Below are positions 22,752 through 29,887 of a stretch of 29,887 bases of DNA, one piece after another. The notes beneath the pieces are model-generated. The model was not told the DNA's origin. It searched no databases and worked only from the letters and a program-made list of their open reading frames with translations. This DNA is from an uncultured Lachnospiraceae bacterium (GTDB lineage: Bacteria > Bacillota > Clostridia > Lachnospirales > Lachnospiraceae): assembly GCA_910585765.1 (NCBI GenBank), contig CAJUES010000045.1, positions 1 through 29,887 of the forward strand, in the 5' to 3' direction. Made by a program: the position numbers and the translations under genes. Each line of letters starts with the position of its first letter. Within the stretch, counting starts at the first letter, position 1.

Positions 22752-24140
22752 GTGTCATTGGAAGCAGGTGAAGCAGGTATAGAAAAGGAAAAGGAAAAGA
22801 AAAAGAACAGCGAGAATAATGAGAACAGCGCCCGCGAGAAGCTGCGGCTTGCGCAGAAGATATGGATGCTGTCGCGGGACAGACTGCTCATGAACCTGCG
22901 CTTTCTCGACGTGGCGCTCTCCGGTCTGGGCTTCCGGGCGCAACCGGGAACCGGCGAGGTCCGCTGCGATGCCGGTGCGCCGGGAGGCGCTGTCATTTGC
23001 TATGATCCCACGGTCGTCCTGCGGCTCTACAGGAAAGATCCCGCAAATGTGACGCGGCTGCATCTGCATATGCTGCTGCACTGTATTTTCAGCCACGCGT
23101 ACAAGTATGACAGGGTGGAGCAGGAGCTGTGGGACATCGCGGTGGATATGGCGGTGGAGAACGTGGCATTGAACTTGAAGATGCCCGGTCTCAGGACGGA
23201 CAGGGACGCAGCGCGCAGCGAGGTGCTCGCGCAGTGGAAGGAGCGCGCGGGGACGCTGACTGCGGAGCGGATCTACAGAAAGCTTCGGGAGGACAGGCAG
23301 GGCGTCAGCGAGCTGTCAGAGCTTGGGAACCTGTTCAAAAGGGATGTGCACGAGGGCTGGGGCGCGGCGGAGACACTCGAGATCACCGAGGCGCAGTGGA
23401 AGAAGATCAGCGAGCGGATCAAGGCGGAGCTCAGATCCTTCTCCGAGGATAAGTCTGACGACAAGAGCATCCTGCAGAATCTCGAGGAGGCGACCAGGGA
23501 ACACTATGATTACGGTGACTTTTTGCGGCGGTTCAGCGTATCGGGGGAGGACATACAGATCAACGACGACGAGTTTGACTACGTGTATTACACGTATGGA
23601 TTATCCCTGTACGGCAATCTCCCGCTGGTGGAGCCGCTCGAGTACAAGGATGTCAACAAGATCAAGGAGTTTGTGGTGGCGATCGACACGTCCGGCTCGT
23701 GCCGCGGGGAGATCGTTCAGGCTTTTCTGAACAAGACCTACAGCATACTCAAGAGCAGTGAGAATTTTTTCCGGAAGGTCAATATCCACATCATACAGTG
23801 CGACTCCGAAGTGCGGCGCGACACAAAGATTACAAACGACGATGAATTTGAGGCGTTCATGAGAGAGGGAAAACTGGAAGGTTTCGGATCCACGGATTTC
23901 AGACCGGTCTTTTCGTATGTGGACCGGGCGATCGAGAACGGTGAATTTGAGAATTTAAAGGGTTTGATCTATTTCACGGACGGTTACGGCGTGTTCCCGG
24001 AACATAAGCCGCCGCACAATTATGACACGGCGTTCGTGTTCCTCGAGGACGACTATGAGAAGCCGGCCACGCCGCCGTGGGCGATCAAGCTGGTGCTGCC
24101 CGCAGAGGACATCGAGGGGATTGAGGAGAGGGAGGTATGA
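22752..24140 (+). CDS. VWA-like protein with DUF2201-type N-terminal domain
   Basis: This 462-residue protein is the likely partner of the MoxR ATPase encoded next to it, comparable in layout to ViaA or to the CbbO/NorD adaptors. The N-terminal half resembles the putative metallopeptidase domain of DUF2201 proteins: the zinc-site region reads HMLLHCIFSH (His106, His110, His115), where the catalytic Glu of HExxH is Met. The C-terminal half is a VWA domain with a complete metal-ion site: DTSGS (Asp312, Ser314, Ser316), the Thr in GFGSTDF, and the Asp in YFTDGYG. The start is GTG at 22752, with no strong ribosome site; TTG at 22758 is also possible. A lysine/glutamate-rich segment follows the start. 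No signal or membrane segment is present. The stop is four bases before the next start. Confidence 0.85.
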   Translation: MSLEAGEAGIEKEKEKKKNSENNENSAREKLRLAQKIWMLSRDRLLMNLRFLDVALSGLGFRAQPGTGEVRCDAGAPGGAVICYDPTVVLRLYRKDPANVTRLHLHMLLHCIFSHAYKYDRVEQELWDIAVDMAVENVALNLKMPGLRTDRDAARSEVLAQWKERAGTLTAERIYRKLREDRQGVSELSELGNLFKRDVHEGWGAAETLEITEAQWKKISERIKAELRSFSEDKSDDKSILQNLEEATREHYDYGDFLRRFSVSGEDIQINDDEFDYVYYTYGLSLYGNLPLVEPLEYKDVNKIKEFVVAIDTSGSCRGEIVQAFLNKTYSILKSSENFFRKVNIHIIQCDSEVRRDTKITNDDEFEAFMREGKLEGFGSTDFRPVFSYVDRAIENGEFENLKGLIYFTDGYGVFPEHKPPHNYDTAFVFLEDDYEKPATPPWAIKLVLPAEDIEGIEEREV

Positions 24141-24144
24141 TCTC

Positions 24145-25656
24145 GTGAATATCAAGCAGGCAAAAGAGCATATCAAAAATGCTGTGAAACTGTATCTAAA
24201 GAAGGATGCGTACGGCGAGTACCGCATCCCGGTGGTGCGCCAGAGACCGGTCTTCATGCTGGGCTCCCCGGGGATCGGCAAGACTGCCATCATGGAGCAG
24301 ATCGCGCAGGAGCTGGGCATCGCGCTGGTGAGTTACTCCATGACGCACCACACCAGGCAGTCGGCGCTGGGGCTTCCATTCATCACACACAAAAACTATA
24401 AAGGGGTGGAGTTTGACATTTCCGAGTATACCATGAGCGAGATCATCGCATCGGTCTACGAGGTGATGGAACAGTCCGGGATCGAGGAGGGCATCCTGTT
24501 CCTCGACGAGATCAACTGCGTGTCGGAGACGCTTGCGCCTTCCATGCTGCAGTTTCTGCAGTACAAGGTATTCGGGCGCCACAAGGTGCCGGACGGCTGG
24601 GTGATCGTCACAGCCGGCAATCCGCCCGAGTACAACAAGTCGGTGCGCGAGTTTGACGTGGTGACGATGGACCGGATGAAGCTAGTCGAGGTGGAGGCGG
24701 ACTATGCGACCTGGAAGGAGTACGCCCTGAGACAGGGGATCCACAATGCCGTGACGACGTATCTCGATATGAAAAAGAACGATTTCTACCGCGTGGAGAC
24801 GAATGTCGGCGGAAAGTCCTACGTCACGGCGAGAGGCTGGGAGGATCTGTCCGCGACGATGCTGCTGTGCGAGGAGGAGGGGCTTGCCGTCGATGAGACA
24901 CTTGTCTCACAGTACCTCCACAACGAAAAGATCGTGAAGGAGTTCACCGCCTACTATGAGCTGTACAACAAATACAAAAAGGACTACAAGATCGAGGAGA
25001 TCCTCGAGGGCAGCAACTCCGCACAGGTTGTGGAGCGGGCGCGGATCGCGAAGTTTGACGAGCGCCTGTCGCTGCTCGGGATGCTGCTCGACAAGCTCGA
25101 GAGCGAGATGAAGGAGAACCTCGAGGAGTCGGATCATCTCACGGATCTGATGAAGGTGTTGAAAGCCGTCAGGATCCTGTGTGAGAAGGATGCCGATAAG
25201 GGCGTGCAGGCGCAGATCACCGACCAGATCGCAAACAGGGAAAAGCTTATGGCATCCATGGCAAATGCGGGGACACTCTCCGACGAAGACCGGCACAGGC
25301 ACAGGGCAGTCATCAAATTCCTTGAGACGGCGGAGAGAAAGCTGCGGCTCGAGAAGCTCGAGGGTGAGGCGGCATTTGCGCTGCTCAAGGCGGATTTCGA
25401 TGCCAGGGTCGCCGGCATGAAGGCGGAAAACAGTAGGATACAGACACGGCTGCACAACCTCTTTGCCTTCAGCGAGGTGGCGTTTATGGATGGAAACGAG
25501 GTGCTCGTGCTCGTGACGGAGCTCACAGTGAATGCCTACAGTGCGCGCTTTATCGGGTTGTACGGAAGTGCGGATTACCAGAGGCACAACGAGGATCTGA
25601 TGCTGCACGAGCGACAGGATGATATCATGAAGGAGATCGAGGCGTTAGAGCTATGA
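24145..25656 (+). CDS. MoxR-type AAA+ ATPase
   Basis: This is a 503-residue AAA+ ATPase of the MoxR group, whose members act as chaperones that remodel or activate partner proteins together with VWA-domain adaptors. It shows Walker A GSPGIGKT (residues 40-47), Walker B ILFLDEIN (Asp121, Glu122), a sensor-1 Asn in VTAGNPPEYN, and MDRMKLVEVE carrying the likely arginine finger. The C-terminal third is long, helical and charged, unlike the short MoxR lid, and may be a coiled-coil contact region. The start is GTG at 24145, with GGAGG at 24131-24135. A longer frame upstream lies wholly inside the VWA gene in another frame and is not real. The stop overlaps the LRR start by four bases (ATGA), so all three proteins are probably made together. 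Confidence 0.88.
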   Translation: MNIKQAKEHIKNAVKLYLKKDAYGEYRIPVVRQRPVFMLGSPGIGKTAIMEQIAQELGIALVSYSMTHHTRQSALGLPFITHKNYKGVEFDISEYTMSEIIASVYEVMEQSGIEEGILFLDEINCVSETLAPSMLQFLQYKVFGRHKVPDGWVIVTAGNPPEYNKSVREFDVVTMDRMKLVEVEADYATWKEYALRQGIHNAVTTYLDMKKNDFYRVETNVGGKSYVTARGWEDLSATMLLCEEEGLAVDETLVSQYLHNEKIVKEFTAYYELYNKYKKDYKIEEILEGSNSAQVVERARIAKFDERLSLLGMLLDKLESEMKENLEESDHLTDLMKVLKAVRILCEKDADKGVQAQITDQIANREKLMASMANAGTLSDEDRHRHRAVIKFLETAERKLRLEKLEGEAAFALLKADFDARVAGMKAENSRIQTRLHNLFAFSEVAFMDGNEVLVLVTELTVNAYSARFIGLYGSADYQRHNEDLMLHERQDDIMKEIEALEL

Positions 25657-26585
25657 GTGTGGAAGAGAAAGTGATGGAGACTGGCAGCGGCGGACAGATT
25701 GTGTACGTGCCGTACAGGAAGGGGATCGCGGTAAAGCGTTTCCGCGGAACCGCGGACAGGGTTTACATTCCGCCGGAGATCGAGGGAAAGCCGGTCATCG
25801 CGATCGAGAGAAAGGCGTTTCTGAGCTGCAAGACACTTCACTATGTCGCAGTGCCCGACACGGTGGAGGAGATCGGGGACTGGGCTTTTGCGCACATGGA
25901 CCAGCTGCGCTCCGTGAGCATGCACCGCCGTCAGATGAGCCGCGGGAAGGAGCTTTTTCTGGGCTGCAAACAGCTGGGGGAGATCGTATTGTGCAGTTCA
26001 CAGGAGGAGTGGGTGAAAGATAAGGCGCGGGGGCTGTACGATATGCTCGCAATGGCGGTGACAGTGTTCCGCGACTACGCCCTGTTTGATCCCATGGAAT
26101 TCGGCAGTGATATGTGGATGCGCCGCTGGGACGAGAAACTGCTCGCGCTCGTGTCGCTGGACGATCTCGACGGTTTTGAGGAGCTGTGGACCTGCGGCGA
26201 GGAGGACTACGAGGGAAAGGATTATGACATCAGATCTTACCCGGTGGAAAAGCGCAAGATGAAACTCCGCATCGTGTATTTCAGGCTGCTGCATCCGGAT
26301 CGGATATCGGATGACACGCTGGAGCTGCTCCGCGCGTACCTGCGGCGCCACACCGGGGGAACGGACGCGCCGCAGGCGTGGGAGCTTATCATGGAGGAGC
26401 ACCTCGATGATCTCGAGTATTATCAGGTGTTTGCGGGATCAGGCTGCATCACGCAGGACAATTTTGACAGCCTGCTGGCGGATGCAAAAGACTGCAGCGC
26501 CGAGATCAAGGCGTATCTGCTCCGCTACAAGGAGGAGCACTTTGCGGCAAAAGATGCGTTTGCCGGGTTTTGTCTCGACTGGTAA
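25653..26585 (+). CDS. leucine-rich repeat (BspA/LRR_5-like) protein of the MoxR-VWA unit
   Basis: This is a 310-residue protein whose N-terminal third has the LRR_5 (BspA) pattern: VYIPPEIEGKPVIAIERKAF, LHYVAVPDTVEEIGDWAF, then LRSVSM. Three or so repeats are visible. The remainder (about residues 130-310) is a helical, charged region of no family I recognise. No signal peptide or cell-wall anchor is seen, although most LRR_5 proteins are surface proteins, so this one is probably cytoplasmic and may recognise a protein target for the neighbouring ATPase. The ATG overlaps the MoxR stop (ATGA at 25653-25656). It is the last gene of the unit, and its stop codon lies inside a 36-base perfect palindrome. 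Confidence 0.78.
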   Translation: MSVEEKVMETGSGGQIVYVPYRKGIAVKRFRGTADRVYIPPEIEGKPVIAIERKAFLSCKTLHYVAVPDTVEEIGDWAFAHMDQLRSVSMHRRQMSRGKELFLGCKQLGEIVLCSSQEEWVKDKARGLYDMLAMAVTVFRDYALFDPMEFGSDMWMRRWDEKLLALVSLDDLDGFEELWTCGEEDYEGKDYDIRSYPVEKRKMKLRIVYFRLLHPDRISDDTLELLRAYLRRHTGGTDAPQAWELIMEEHLDDLEYYQVFAGSGCITQDNFDSLLADAKDCSAEIKAYLLRYKEEHFAAKDAFAGFCLDW

Positions 26586-26616
26586 GGGGCGCATGCTGCA
26601 GCATGCGCCCCTTACC
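26581..26616. terminator. 36-base perfect palindrome between convergent genes
   Basis: All 36 bases (GGTAAGGGGC...GCCCCTTACC) are a perfect palindrome with arms of 18. It contains the stop codon of the LRR gene and touches the stop codon of the convergent PPIase gene. It has no clear T run, but the stem is very stable. It would act from both sides as a bidirectional terminator or as an mRNA 3' end. Confidence 0.7.
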
Positions 26617-27860
26617 TACTCGGTTTTGTATCGTGCCATGAGATAGTCCATGACAGCTTCCTGGATCTGTGCCTGTGCCAGATAGCCGTCGCCCTGCGTT
26701 GCCCGCATGTCTGCCATATACTCTTCGCCGTAGGTCTCTGACAGCTCGGCGATCGCTGCGTCCAGATCGATGGTCAGACCGGCGTCCTCATAGATCGCCT
26801 GATACACCATCGCTGTCTTTGCCGTTTCCTTTGCGCGTTCCCGCAGATCCTTCTCGTAGGACAGCTCGTCGTTGATGTCCTCGCCCATCATATCCCACAG
26901 GTTTTCGTACGCGGTCATTCCGTAGGATGAGAACATCTGGTTGTAGGACGCCAACATGGACTCGTCATTGTATTTTGTGATTGCCCTCAGCTGCTTGAGA
27001 TAATCTGAGGGGTAGGATTTCACGGTCGAGTTTTCTATGATATAGTCCGCCAGATAGTCCTCCAGGTGTTGTTCATAAAAACGATCCTCCACAGAGGCAC
27101 GGTACGCCTCCGCAGTAGAGAAGCCCTCCTCGGAGAAGTTCTTCGCGACAAATTCATCCGTGAACTCCGGGGTCACAGTGATGCTGTTGATGGTGACGGC
27201 AAAGCTTGCGTCCTTTCCTGCAACCGTGTCGTCGTTGCGGTAGTTCTCGGGGAATGTGGCCTCCACGGTGAGCTCCTCTCCGGGGCTGTGACCGATCAGC
27301 TGCTGCTCAAAATCGTCTATGAAGGAGCCGGAGCCGATCGTCAGATCATACCCGGCGCCGTTGCTGTCTCCGCCCTCGAACGCGACGCCGTCGATCGTGC
27401 CGACATAATCAATGTTGACCGTGTCGCCGTCCTTGATCTCGAGAGTCTCGTCCGTGCTCGCCTCCCTGTGCGATTGCAGTGTGGCGTTGATGTCGCCCTC
27501 CACCTCCTCGTCAGTCGCGCGAACCTCGTCAGCCGGGATCACGATATTGGCATAGTCGACCAGCGTGAGTGCGTCCCCGACATTGACGCCCTCGATTCTG
27601 CCGTCCGCGGTCAGACCCGCGCTGAAATCATCGCTCGGTGTCGTGCGCATCGACGACAGATAAACATTCTGTCCGACGGCGGCAGCGATGACGGCGACGA
27701 CCGCGGCGGCAGCGACTCCGCCGATGATCTTAGCGGTGCGTCTGCGCTGTTTTTCCCTGGCGACTTCCTTTTTGCGCTGCTCGCGCTTTGCCTTGCTCTT
27801 GCTGATGTCGGAAGTTCCGTTTTTATCTTCCTTGACAGTTTCTTTATCTTTCTTAGCCAT
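26616..27860 (-). CDS. membrane-anchored FKBP-type PPIase with trigger-factor-like C domain
   Basis: This is a 414-residue peptidyl-prolyl cis-trans isomerase that probably folds exported proteins outside the membrane. The cytoplasmic start is strongly basic (KSKAKREQRKKEVAREKQRRR), then a single membrane helix (about residues 45-63), then an outer part. The FKBP domain (about 140-235) shows GDTVNIDYVGTIDG, FEGG, GSGSFIDDFEQQLIG and the end DASFAVTINSI. The rest resembles the trigger factor C-terminal chaperone domain. Ribosome-bound trigger factor lacks a membrane segment, so this is a surface version found in Lachnospiraceae. The start has an AGGACAGG site ahead and a likely promoter at 27889-27917. 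It ends against the convergent LRR gene. Confidence 0.88.
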   Translation of the reverse strand: MAKKDKETVKEDKNGTSDISKSKAKREQRKKEVAREKQRRRTAKIIGGVAAAAVVAVIAAAVGQNVYLSSMRTTPSDDFSAGLTADGRIEGVNVGDALTLVDYANIVIPADEVRATDEEVEGDINATLQSHREASTDETLEIKDGDTVNIDYVGTIDGVAFEGGDSNGAGYDLTIGSGSFIDDFEQQLIGHSPGEELTVEATFPENYRNDDTVAGKDASFAVTINSITVTPEFTDEFVAKNFSEEGFSTAEAYRASVEDRFYEQHLEDYLADYIIENSTVKSYPSDYLKQLRAITKYNDESMLASYNQMFSSYGMTAYENLWDMMGEDINDELSYEKDLRERAKETAKTAMVYQAIYEDAGLTIDLDAAIAELSETYGEEYMADMRATQGDGYLAQAQIQEAVMDYLMARYKTE

Positions 27861-27888
27861 TTTGTAGACCTGTCCTTTCTGATATTAA

Positions 27889-27917
27889 TGTATACTTTAT
27901 TAAGGCACACTTGTTAA
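27889..27917 (-). promoter_or_regulatory. probable promoter of the PPIase gene, with a 12-base direct repeat
   Basis: On the minus strand TTAACA (27917-27912) and TATACA (27894-27889) are 17 bases apart. The 12 bases TTAATGTATACT occur twice, at 27885-27896 and 27914-27925, one over the -10 box and one just over the -35 box. The repeat could be an operator or two stacked -10 elements. Confidence 0.5.
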
Positions 27918-28023
27918 TGTATACTGACCGCGATATCCGGATCGGCATTTCCGCTGTGCGCGGGATTGCCAAACCTCATATTAATTTAACACAAAACCGC
28001 AAAAAAAGAAAGACTTTCACGCG

Positions 28024-28061
28024 AATTCACACAATTCACACAATTCGGGATTACGGTTAAC
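28024..28061. promoter_or_regulatory. tandem AATTCACAC repeats and a LytTR-like site upstream of the two-component genes
   Basis: AATTCACAC occurs twice in direct order and then AATTC again (28024-28046). TTACGGTTAAC follows at 28051-28061, similar to the sites bound by LytTR regulators such as AgrA. They lie roughly 75-110 bases upstream of the -35 box. This gap (27861-28191) holds no gene apart from these control sequences and the two promoters. Confidence 0.3.
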
Positions 28062-28133
28062 TTTTATGGCATGATTCGGTCTGCGGCTGTTCTTTCTGGA
28101 AACGGAGGTCAGAATGAAATTTGGAGAGCGAGA

Positions 28134-28162
28134 TTGAAGAATGGCAAATAAAACGGTAAAAT
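28134..28162 (+). promoter_or_regulatory. sigma-A promoter of the two-component operon
   Basis: TTGAAG (28134-28139) and TAAAAT (28157-28162) are exactly 17 bases apart. The predicted start of transcription is near 28169, and GGAGG at 28180-28184 precedes the GTG at 28192. Confidence 0.7.
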
Positions 28163-28191
28163 AGAAAACAAAAATTATTGGAGGACAGAGT

Positions 28192-28908
28192 GTGTTTCAG
28201 ATAGGAATTTGCGACGATGAAAAGGGTACATGTGCACAACTCGAAGAATGGTGTTGTGATTTTGGTGAAAAAAACGGATTCGATATTGAGATTTATGTTT
28301 GGTATACAGGAGAGAGTTTGTGCGATGATATTTCTGATAAAAAGCTCCAACTGGATATGCTTTTTCTTGATATTGAATTAGTCAGTACCGATGGGATCAA
28401 AGTGGGGAAATATATTCGAGATGAATTGGAAAATTTGGAAACAGCCATAGTATATATATCGTCAAAAAGCAGTTATGCAATGAACCTGTTTAGAGTGCAG
28501 CCGATCGATTTTTTGATAAAGCCAATAGAAAAAGAAAAATTGATGGAAGTGATAATTTGCGGCATAAAGTTACGGGAACGAAAAAAACAGGTATTCGAAT
28601 ATTGTGTAAGGGGATATCATTATAAAGTTCCATATAAAGATATCGTCTACTTTTATAGTCAGGATAAAAAAATCAACATTGTCCTGAGGAATGAAGAAGT
28701 GCAGTTCAATGGGAAACTGAAAAATATTGCAAAGGCAGTACCGCATAATTTTGTTTTGGTACATCAATCATATTTGATCAACCTGGATTTTGTTGCGGAA
28801 TGTTCTTACGAGTTGGTAAAGATGAACAACGGAACGCTGTTAAATATCAGTCTGCCGTACCGGAAAATGGTAAGAGAGAAAATCACACAAAACGCATGGG
28901 GAAGATGA
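28192..28908 (+). CDS. LytTR family response regulator (AgrA-like)
   Basis: This is a 238-residue response regulator with a receiver domain and a C-terminal LytTR DNA-binding domain, the type that controls quorum sensing, competence or bacteriocin genes in Firmicutes. In the receiver, acidic residues are at 8-9 (ICDDE), the phosphorylation site Asp60 lies in MLFLDIEL, and Lys110 is in FLIKPIEKE. The LytTR part (about residues 140-235) includes the pattern DIVYFYSQDKKINIV and FVLVHQSYLINLDFV. The start is GTG with GGAGG seven bases ahead. It precedes a histidine kinase by one base. The pair is AT-rich compared with the region before it. The target genes are not in this window, although a LytTR-like site lies upstream of its own promoter. 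Confidence 0.9.
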   Translation: MFQIGICDDEKGTCAQLEEWCCDFGEKNGFDIEIYVWYTGESLCDDISDKKLQLDMLFLDIELVSTDGIKVGKYIRDELENLETAIVYISSKSSYAMNLFRVQPIDFLIKPIEKEKLMEVIICGIKLRERKKQVFEYCVRGYHYKVPYKDIVYFYSQDKKINIVLRNEEVQFNGKLKNIAKAVPHNFVLVHQSYLINLDFVAECSYELVKMNNGTLLNISLPYRKMVREKITQNAWGR

Positions 28909-28909
28909 T

Positions 28910-29887
28910 ATGGTTGAGATCATTACTGCATTGAGTACAAATCTGTTCAGAACATTTATCATCAAAAAATTTATGTCTTTATTTTTTCCGGCATTGGCGG
29001 AAAATAAAAAGAGGGAAAACTTTTTCTATTTTCTGTTCTATGTTGTTACAGTAGGCATTTATTTAGCATTTCATTTTCCGCTTGCGAATATTGCAGTGAA
29101 TATACTTATGCTTTATGTTATTACGCAGTTATATGAGGGGGAGCAGAAGAAAAAAATATTAGTAGCAATCTTGATTTATGGCATTAACATGATATGTGAC
29201 GTCTTGTCAGTCTATTCTTTTTCTAATTATGTAGTAGGGGAAAACACTGTTACCATAGTAGCATATGTAACAGTGTTACTCATAAGTATCTGCGAATTTA
29301 TCATAGAAAGATTTGTTGTAAAAAACAGAGAAAAAGAGTTCACACCGCCATATTGGAACGTATTAATTTTGATTCCTGTGATCAGTATCGTAATATTGTT
29401 TATTTTATTAATGAATAATCTCAACAATCAGATCATATTGGTATCAGTCAGTGCGGGAATATTATTGATCAATATGCTGATATTCTATTTATACAATGCA
29501 TTGATGGATATCTGTATAAAGTTGGAAGAGAACGTTTTATTTGAGAGAAAACTGGAGAGTTACGCAAATCAATTAGATGTGTTGATGCAGTCAGAGGAAA
29601 AAATAAGTGCTCTGCGCCATGATATGAAACACCATTTAAATGAATTGCTTATTATGGCGAAAAGAAACGAAGATCGTAACCATGAAATTACGGATTACAT
29701 ACAGAATATGCAAATGTTTATGGAAAATAAGAGTGAGTATTCCAACAGTGGGAATAAAGAGGTAGACAGTATACTGAATTATATGCTCAATAAGGCGCAG
29801 GAAGTATTGGAAGAGGTGGAATACAAAATCAATATACCCAAAGAGATGGAGGTTCGGCTGTTTGATTTAAATGTTATATTAGGGAAC
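28910..29887 (+). CDS. GHKL sensor histidine kinase (AgrC-like), 3' end outside the window
   Basis: This is the sensor kinase paired with the LytTR regulator; 326 residues are visible before the window ends. The N-terminal two thirds contain about six hydrophobic helices, a typical AgrC-like membrane sensor for a peptide signal. A coiled linker follows, then the phosphorylation site LRHDMKHHLNEL (His237), and the last residues (DLNVILGN) begin the N box of the GHKL ATPase domain. The rest of the ATP-binding domain lies beyond the window. The ATG at 28910 is one base after the response regulator stop and has a GGGGAAG site ahead, so the two are coupled. The frame stays open to the last base. 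Confidence 0.88.
   Translation, partial: MVEIITALSTNLFRTFIIKKFMSLFFPALAENKKRENFFYFLFYVVTVGIYLAFHFPLANIAVNILMLYVITQLYEGEQKKKILVAILIYGINMICDVLSVYSFSNYVVGENTVTIVAYVTVLLISICEFIIERFVVKNREKEFTPPYWNVLILIPVISIVILFILLMNNLNNQIILVSVSAGILLINMLIFYLYNALMDICIKLEENVLFERKLESYANQLDVLMQSEEKISALRHDMKHHLNELLIMAKRNEDRNHEITDYIQNMQMFMENKSEYSNSGNKEVDSILNYMLNKAQEVLEEVEYKINIPKEMEVRLFDLNVILGN

Noticed and set aside
24022..24144. 41-codon N-terminal extension of the MoxR ATPase
   Set aside because: It lies inside the VWA gene in a different frame and is Arg/Ser-rich shadow; GTG 24145 has a proper GGAGG.
28114..28164. two seven-codon ORFs (28114-28137 and 28141-28164), the first with a GGAGG site, as leader peptides
   Set aside because: Both lie upstream of or across the -35/-10 boxes at 28134-28162, so the transcript of the two-component operon would not include them.

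Overview
The window looks like chromosomal DNA from a Gram-positive Clostridia, most likely a gut Lachnospiraceae member. Supporting signs are the family-style genes (a 'TSCPD' small protein, a DUF6128-like protein, a stand-alone MurG, a MoxR/VWA pair, a membrane-anchored trigger-factor-like PPIase, LytTR/GHKL two-component genes), strong AGGAGG-type ribosome binding sites, and sigma-A type promoters. No tRNA, rRNA or CRISPR array was seen. Assignment below family level is not possible by eye.

Layout. (1) 1-5235 is an AT-rich surface-glycan cassette, all on +: a Wzx-like flippase (5' end outside the window), an acyltransferase-3 membrane protein, an SGNH-fold protein and an MBOAT O-acyltransferase. 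The MBOAT gene is broken at a run of nine G; the acyltransferase-3 gene carries a seven-G run in nearly the same local sequence, so the pair looks like contingency (phase-variable) loci. (2) 5236-8422 holds a hairpin repeat, an Rpn-family nuclease gene with its own promoter and terminator, a two-hairpin leader, wecB (UDP-GlcNAc 2-epimerase) and a VanZ-like gene. (3) 8437-10229 is read on the minus strand (murG, TSCPD protein), followed by a MITE-like element and a second copy of the hairpin repeat. (4) 10247-16039 is GC-rich and on +: a DUF6128-like protein, a viroplasmin-RNase HI and a 1411-residue Lhr-type helicase. (5) 16056-20798 has two large hairpins and then a 1541-residue secreted, Ser/Glu-repeat, Ig-like surface protein. 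(6) 20808-26616 appears to be one transcription unit, from a good promoter through a structured leader, an SGNH hydrolase, a flavodoxin-fold reductase, a VWA protein, a MoxR AAA+ ATPase and a leucine-rich-repeat protein, to a 36-bp perfect palindrome. (7) A convergent membrane PPIase lies on the minus strand. (8) 28134-29887 is AT-rich again: a promoter, a LytTR response regulator and a GHKL histidine kinase that runs off the end.

How parts work together. The flippase exports lipid-linked glycan units, the acyltransferase-3/SGNH/MBOAT set would add O-acyl groups to that glycan, and WecB would supply UDP-ManNAc for it or for teichoic-acid linkage units. RNase HI and Lhr sit six bases apart and both act on nucleic-acid duplexes. 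The VWA/MoxR/LRR trio is arranged as a chaperone-like ATPase, a metal-dependent adaptor and a binding module whose target is unknown.

The strongest candidates for something not previously described are the paired poly-G switches in two acyltransferase genes and the VWA-MoxR-LRR operon.
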